A DNA stretch of 64,000 nt, from assembly GCA_002794775.1 (NCBI GenBank), contig NBAY01000008.1, positions 868,001 through 932,000 on the forward strand. Direction: 5' to 3'. The notes under the pieces are model-generated. The model searched no databases. It was given only the letters and a program-made list of their open reading frames with translations, and was not told the origin of the DNA. Positions 57,764-64,000 of the stretch are shown piece by piece (position 1 is the stretch's first letter; each line of letters opens with the position of its first letter). This DNA comes from Porodaedalea pini (taxonomy: Eukaryota > Basidiomycota > Agaricomycetes > Hymenochaetales > Hymenochaetaceae). Made by a program: the position numbers and the translations under genes.

Positions 57764-58058
57764 GACCGATCACACCCGACATAGCTCGGCAAGATAAGTA
57801 CGAGATAGACAACGGAGATTTGGGATTAATATTTGGGATTTGCACTTTCGCTCAGGCTCAGGCTCAGGCTCGTGGCGGGCCGGGAGAGCTGCCGGGAGAA
57901 AGTGATGAGCCGTTTGATCGTGATCGGGAGATCGTGACTCTGTGACAACAGAGTGTGAAGTCTGTCACGTTTGTGCGTATTTTTTGGTAGGGAGGAGGAA
58001 GGCGAGTACGAGGAAGACGAAGACGCGAGTTGAGTTGAATTGACTCGGAGGAAGGAGT
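57764..58058. other. 3' flank of IMP3
   Basis: Non-coding; short tandem CAGGCT copies near 57,855. Nothing else seen. Confidence 0.4.
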
Positions 58059-58727
58059 TTATAAGAGGTCGAAGTCGTCGAGCTGCAAGCCCATGCATCA
58101 ATAAAAAGAAAGAAAAGCATAACGATGAAGAGAAAACGGAGCGCACCTCGTCATTATAGCTCATAACCGTCCTCTTGAGCTTCGACGTATCCACCCACGT
58201 AACAAAGTCCTCCATATGCCTCGTCACAAGGAACGCGGGGTCCGTGACCGCATCCGGACCCACCCTCACATGGCCCTGCTCAACAAAGCGCACCGCGGCG
58301 CTGACCGTCTCCGCCATGCGCGCCGCACACATCACCACCGCCAGGCGGCGCCGGCAGAACGCGGCGACGGTGAGCTTGTTCTCGACGTCGGAGAGCTTCG
58401 CGCTGGCGGCGCTGAGGACGCCGATGTCGTACAGCTTGCCGAGCAGCGCGCCCTCCATCTTCGCGCGGAAGGGGTCCTGTGCGGGGAGGAGGGAGAGCCG
58501 GTGCGCGTAGCCGCGCAGTGCGCCGCAGAGCTTGTTGTATTTGTGGTAGTCCTCGCGGTCTTGGATGTGGTAGCGCCGCATGACTCTGATCTCGCGCAGA
58601 TTTGCATCTTGTTTCCACTGCACACTTTCTTAGGGAAAAGTGAGAGGAGAGAGAGGAGGGAACGCACGTTGAGAAAGTCGACCTTTTTGAGCAGTTTTTG
58701 CTCGTGGTGCTTGAATTGGCGGACCAT
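58059..58727 (-). CDS. IMP3: U3 small nucleolar ribonucleoprotein IMP3
   Basis: Three exons: 58668-58727, 58147-58617, 58059-58082; introns GTGCGT..CAG and GTGCGC..CAG; 555 nt, 184 residues, matching the roughly 183-residue yeast protein. The start [18 protein letters not shown] and the [19 protein letters not shown] segment are typical. An S4-type RNA-binding domain follows ([27 protein letters not shown]), and the end is LDDFDLL. In the nucleolus it pairs U3 snoRNA with pre-rRNA for 18S processing. Intact. Confidence 0.93.
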
Positions 58728-59781
58728 GGTGGTGTCTATGTCCGACTGGCATTAATATTGGCGATGGAAATTTCTGTGTCAGTGATTGATCATGTGATGC
58801 GACTCGGCGTTGACCTCTGCATCAGTGCTCCCAAACGAAACAAATGCACAAAAATGTGCAAAAAATACAATCTGTAATAGAGCGTCGAGGAAGAAATAAT
58901 GCGAATTTAACGTATTTTATTGATAGAGAGAGCTAGGATAAACAGGGACTGAGGTGGCGTCGTTCGTCGCGTGGCGAATGTCGATGCCGTGAGAGCCTGT
59001 GCTGGAACTACAATTGCCTTCAAATCCCCGCTGTTGCACCCTCCGCACTAAACCGGTCTCCCCGCCGCCCCCGCCCCCCGTCCCGACGCTCGGCAAGACC
59101 GTGTCTGCATCGTCGTCGCCCTCATATCTGTCGTCCCAGCGCCCTCGACGAAACGATCAGCCGCTATCACGGGCAGTGCGCTGATCCCATCTGCTCTGCG
59201 TTTTCAAGGTGCTACACCTGCTTACTGTTCTCTCTTATTTTTCTCTTCTTCTCTCTCGACCCTGTTGATCGCGGTACGTCTTGTGCTTCTTCGCTGTCCT
59301 CGTCGTCGCGGACGAATTTGTGCTCACTGTTGAACGTGTTTTTATCCGCTGCGCAAACCGTCCCGGCTCACTCTCGATTCTCTCGATTGGGACCCGCCGC
59401 GACCGAACACGCTTCAACTTTAACCTTGCTCGTGCAGAATCACTCTGCGCAACGCGGAAATCGACGACGACGACCCCACATCGAACGCTCTGCGCGTCGT
59501 CCGTCATCGTTAGGTGCGTGTATTGGAACAGTACGCGTCGACAGGGGTTCTGCGTTGACTGACTAAACCGGCGGGCAGCGGAAACGAAAATATACATTCG
59601 CTACACGACTTCGCCCGCGGAAAGGAAGACACAGACCTCGCCCTCGTGCGCTCTCTGCAGCGTCATTGTGCGTGCATCCCCGCGCAGATACGATACGTGT
59701 CTCCAGCGTGCTACAGCGCGATAACGACTCGGACCGCGTTCTCGCTCACAATCATCAACACCATTACTCGCGGACGACACG
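58728..59781. other. divergent promoter and leader between IMP3 and the LDB-like gene
   Basis: About 1 kb. A pyrimidine-rich stretch (about 59,228-59,262) precedes the likely transcription start of the LDB-like gene. Open stretches here are short and inconsistent. Confidence 0.4.
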
Positions 59782-60897
59782 ATGAACAATGTTCGTCCAC
59801 ACATGCTCGGGATCAACGGCGTCGGCTTCCCCCCGTCCTCCACCGCCGGCGGCAACCTCGGGAACATCAACGGCCTCGGCGCGATGGGCGGCATGGGGAA
59901 TATGGGTGGAATGGGCGGACTTGGGAATATGGGTGGTATGGGCGCCATGGCTGGCGGCGGCGGTGGAGGCGGTGGTGGCCAGCACCAGCACCAGCAGCAC
60001 CCCGGCCAGCATGCGCCGGCGATGGGCCTCCTGCAGAACCATCAGCCACAGCAACACACGAACCCGCCGCCGATGGGTGGCTTGCAACCGGGCGGGAACC
60101 AGCCTGGCCAAAATCAGGGCGCCTCAGGGGTCCAACCACAGCTGGGCCAGCAGCCGAATGGGATCCAGTTCATGGGGGTGCGGGACCAAATGCTCCGACA
60201 GACGTTCGAGCGCCAGCGCTTCCAGCAGCAGCAGGCGCAGGCACAACAGCAGCAGCAGCAGCAGCAGCAGCAGTCGCAGCAACAGCAACAGCAGCAAATG
60301 CCTCATCAACAAGGACAGCAGCAACAACAGCTGCAGCCGCAGCCTGGCGCATTTCTGGCAGGTATGTCCCACATGGGCAACTTTGGCAGCCCGAGATCTG
60401 CGAACTTAGTGCACACAGGGTCCACGAATGGCATGAGCGCGATGGCGGGGCTCGGTGGGATGGGCGGGATGGGCATCGGAGGCGGCGCAGGCTTCCAGAG
60501 CATCCCTCCGGGCGCCGGCGCTGCAATGGCGCTGCGCCGCGTGCCGAGCCAGACGGGCCAGCCCAATCAGTCGCAGCCACCCGTTGGCGGCGCCGGCAAC
60601 GCGGGTATGAACATGGGGATGGTGGGCGGGATGGGTGTTGGGGGTATGAACTCTGTAGGGCTTGGCATGCCCGCGTCACTGAACAACCTGCGCCAGGGTG
60701 GCATGCCCGGTGTGCAGCAGCAGCGCATGACGTCGTACCCTGGGGCGCAGCAGCAGCCTCCTGGCCCGCTCGCGCCCGGCCAGCAGCGCAGCGTCTCGAG
60801 CATGGCGCATGTCCCGCCTGAAGTCGCTGCGGTGATCACCCAAGAACAACGTCATCGTGAGCAGCAGCAACAGCAGCAGCAGGCACAGGCACATATG

Positions 60898-60929
<32 letters not shown>

Positions 60930-63900
60930 TGGCCTCCAGCATCCACGCACGCCCAGCGTGGTGAACGCGAATCCCCCGATGCCCCCTAATGCGGGCATCA
61001 ACAATGCAAACGCCAATGGTGGGCAGATACCTAATGCTATGAATCCAAACGCCATAGGCGCACCTGGCATGCAGCGGACGCCGTCCGCGCAATCAATGGG
61101 CGCCCCGCCTGGCGGCATGCATCCCAGTCACCCAAATCATCCGAACCACGCGAATCCGAATCTCCCACATGGCCAACAACAACCCAACCCCCCTCCGTTC
61201 ACGAACCCTCTTCATCATGGCATGCAGAATCCGCAGATGCAACACCAGCAACATCAACACCAGCAACTCGGGGGACAGCAGCAGCAACATCATCTCGGAC
61301 AACATGCGCACCAGCAGCCGTCGGGTATGTCGGGTGTGCCGATGCCGGGTATACCTGGTACGAATCACGTCCCGAATGCGAATGCGATGCCGGGCGCTAT
61401 GCAAGGCCATCCGAGCCAGCAACGTTCTAATGCAGGCTCGCCGCCGCGCCCAGGGACGAGCGGACATTCGCAGCCTCAGACTCCCTCGATACCAGTGTCT
61501 GCAGCATCCATGCGCCCGCAGTCGCGGGCAGGCGAGCAGCAGCCGATGATTGGCTTTCCCGGTGGGGCAGGCCAGCCGCAGTTCGGCGGCGCAATGCGTC
61601 AACCCGGCTCGCACCAGCATCCGCATCCGCATCCGCATCCGCACCCGCCTAGCCAACAAGGCCAGCTCGGCAACCCATACGGCGCTCAGGGGGTGGGAAT
61701 GGGCGGCCGCGCGACGCCTCAGCACACGCAGAGCCCGATGGCTGCGCTCGGGAGCTCTCCTGGCGGACCGATCAGTGGACGGCCTGGTAGCTCTGGGGGG
61801 CCGGGACCAGGCGGCGTCGGCGCTGGAGGCATGAGCACGCCGAACTTGGGCATGGTCGGCCTTGGCGGGCGCGCAGGGCCTGTACCTCCAGGAGGTCCCG
61901 TACCAGGTGCTGGCGGAGGGTTTCCCACTCCTGCACAACAGCTCGCTGAGCAGCAGGCCGCGCGCACGAGCACTATGGGCGCATATGCTGGTGCGATGCC
62001 GCCGTTAACCGCCCAGCCTCATAACATGAACACTCCGGGCTCAGGCCCGCTCGGCGCACCGCAGCGCCCGCCGACGAGCCAAGCGCATCCTCATGCGCAC
62101 CCACCGCCACCGTTCGCGAGCCCCGTGCACCACCACCAACAGCAGCGCACGGGCTCACCTGGCGTGCACCGGCAGCCGACGCCGGCGCTGCAACAGGCCG
62201 GGCCGCTCGCGCGTATGGGCACTCCGACGCTCGCACAAGGGCTTGGGCAGCCCCCGCCCGGTGTGCACGCGCATGCGCTGCAGCAGAATCGGTCGCCGTC
62301 GAGAGTGAGGACGCCGTCGCGCCAGCAGAATCATGCGCAGGCGGGGCCCGGCGCGGGACAGGGACAGGCGCAAGGCCAGGGACAGGTGCAAACGCCGCGG
62401 ACGCAGGCGGCACAGCTGCCGACGACACCTGGCGCTGGCTCGAGTGCAGCGGGTGCGACTGCTGGTCGGGCACCGCCGATGGGGACGATGGGCCGTCAAG
62501 GCGTCGGGCTAGGTATTAGCCCGATGCACGGAGGGCCACCTGCCGCGGGGCAGCAACAGCAACCTCCGAATGCGGGCGCTCAACCCCAGCAGCAAAATGC
62601 AACGACAGCAGGGCAACAACGTCCGACTACGCAGGATGGATCAAATCCTCCGCCCAATATGGGCATGATGTCTATGACGCCGTACTTAGCGCAACGGCAG
62701 TCGATGTATGTCTTTCTTGGTTTGCTGAAGAATTTCTTTGCTGAGGCGTGGATATAGGTTTACTCCAATGCAAGCAATTGGCCGCTTAATGTCCTTCAGT
62801 GATACTTTATCACAACCCAAGTTGCCCGTGAGTGCATGTGATACTGGACTGAAAATGAATGCTTGCTGATGTTTCCTGTAGTCCTCGAAGGAATACTGGG
62901 AAGGACTAGTCGCGGAATACTTCTCGTCAAAGGCTGTTGTCAAAATCACGCTCTGGAAAGACAACGCACAACAAGAAGCCAAACCATTCGGTTCGTAAAA
63001 ATAAGCTTCAGTTGTTCGATCTGCACTGTACTAAAGAGCGGCGTTTGTCGATCCTCTCTATTTCATATCATATAGACATCACTGTGCCGATCCTCCCCAG
63101 ATTCTTCCTCGTCACGAGCCAGTCTGGCGTTAGCTCGATGACCATCAATTTCGAGGGCGCAAAGGAACGACCCGTGCCCGGGAACCCATACTCAGCATTC
63201 GTCGACTGCCCAAATGCGGCGTGGACGTACTACTATTACAACGGGTATATAGTGACGCTGCGCGGTTCGCTCACTGCGACGCTCGTGTGGGTCCCCAACA
63301 CCGCGCCGCCACCACCGATCGCGAACGGCGCACAGCCGCCGCCCGTGCCGTTGTCGCTTAAGATCGAAACCATAACATTCAATTCCGAGAAGCACGAGAA
63401 GGCGCTCCGCGTGGAGGCGATACAGGGCCGGCGCAGTGACCCGGTGCAGCGCACGCCGAAGATGATGATGATGAAGGCGGAGGGCAGCCCCGGCGCGGGC
63501 TCGTCTTCGACGATCGCGAGTGCGGAGAGCACGCCGGCGCTGGAGGATGAGCGGAACGGTGCGGAGCTTGTGATACATTTTGATAGGGCTACGATTCCAC
63601 GGAGCCTGTCAACGCGTTTGGGATACCTCAAGCGACGATGAGGTGTCTGGAGGTGCGTTCATTTGTTCTTATCCGTTGTGTGCTTGTACTAATCCTCAGC
63701 ATTACACTAGTTGGCCGAGAGCGTAGGGCACATGTCTGAATTAATAGAGTTTACTCTACAGACGGGATTTAGGCCTCTGGGTGCGCTTGAATTGAGTGGA
63801 TATAATTGTTCTACAGCTGACGGGCCAAACCATGCAGATGCATTAAAAAACTACGCGCATATGCTTCGAGAACAGGGATACATGCTGCAACCAACAAATC

Positions 63901-64000
63901 AGAACAGCCCGGGTCAGCTCATGGACGCGCACCTCACGAACGGCGTAGCCACGAGTCCCGCCGTCACTCTATACCAGACTTCGCCTCCAGTGGAGCACGC
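59782..64000 (+). CDS. LIM-domain-binding (LDB/SEUSS/Adn1-like) transcription co-regulator, partial
   Basis: Exons: 59782-62705, 62758-62827, 62882-62990, 63076-63652, 63711-63780, 63838 to beyond the window end. Exon 1 encodes about 975 disordered residues rich in Gln, Gly, Pro and Met with polyglutamine. The LIM-binding domain follows: EYWEGLVAEYF, KITLWKDN, PRFFLVTSQSGV, then a Tyr-rich TWTYYYYNGYIV-like stretch.

After exon 4 a VNAFGIPQATMRCLE segment is in another frame, implying one missing base near 63,590-63,597. Such proteins bridge DNA-binding factors in fungal adhesion and development. The C-terminus is outside the window. Confidence 0.85.
60247..60299 (+). repeat. polyglutamine-coding CAG/CAA tract
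   Basis: Near-continuous CAG/CAA codons in exon 1 of the LDB-like gene; a second tract lies at about 60,860-60,930. Likely length-variable. Confidence 0.8.

Noticed and set aside
59646..60821. 391-residue open frame overlapping the LDB-like gene
   Set aside because: Alternative frame of a G/C-rich repetitive exon; no start context or motif, and the main frame carries the family domain downstream.
60124..61092. Leu-, Ala- and Cys-rich minus-strand frames
   Set aside because: Antisense of CAG/CAA and Gly/Met repeats; compositional shadows.
1..64000. Search for tRNA, rRNA and CRISPR arrays
   Set aside because: No cloverleaf, rRNA-like block or regularly spaced direct repeats were recognised by eye; a tRNAscan run would be more sensitive.

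Overview
The window reads as a filamentous basidiomycete nuclear genome, probably an agaricomycete. Host genes carry many short GT-AG introns of about 50-60 bp, and the mobile elements are fungal types: Ty3 chromoviruses, a Tad1-like LINE and a pogo/Fot1-like DNA transposon. No rRNA, tRNA, CRISPR or prokaryotic operon signal was seen.

Bases 1-48,790 are a tandem gene array broken up by nested transposons. The repeated unit is about 5 kb and sits on the minus strand. It holds a 13-exon gene encoding a 688-residue protein: an N-terminal helical region resembling MLKL-type four-helix bundles, a kinase-like region without visible HRD/DFG motifs, and a C-terminal domain I do not recognise. A second, decayed gene lies upstream of it. 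Four copies are present: copy 0 (bases 1-832, cut by the window start), copy A (15,728-18,422, intact), copy B (20,717-23,413, intact) and copy C (25,684-27,586 plus 47,508-48,296, a pseudogene split by a 19.9 kb insertion in intron 4).

Two insertion nests interrupt the array. Nest 1 (2,280-14,748) is a full-length antisense Tad1-like LINE flanked by an 11-bp target duplication; a young, intact chromovirus (6,299-12,476; LTRs differ at 1 of 387 bases) sits inside the end of its ORF1. Nest 2 (27,587-47,505) is a pogo-like transposon inserted at TA. Its transposase gene holds an old, stop-ridden Ty3 element (29,669-40,294). That element carries three further TG..CA insertions and has a second chromovirus (40,298-46,572, minus strand) at its right edge. 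Removing each layer restores the target of the layer below, so the order of events can be read directly.

Both chromoviruses carry an 11-nt match between the predicted 5' end of their RNA and the primer-binding site (Tf1-type self-priming), and a conserved GGGTTTT -1 frameshift heptamer between gag and pol.

Bases 48,800-64,000 are ordinary single-copy host sequence: a GATA-type zinc-finger gene (minus), a 14-exon WD40-repeat gene (plus), the U3 snoRNP gene IMP3 (minus), and the first 4.2 kb of a LIM-domain-binding (LDB/SEUSS/Adn1-like) co-regulator gene (plus). The WD40 and LDB genes each show apparent single-base indels that look like assembly errors or very recent lesions.
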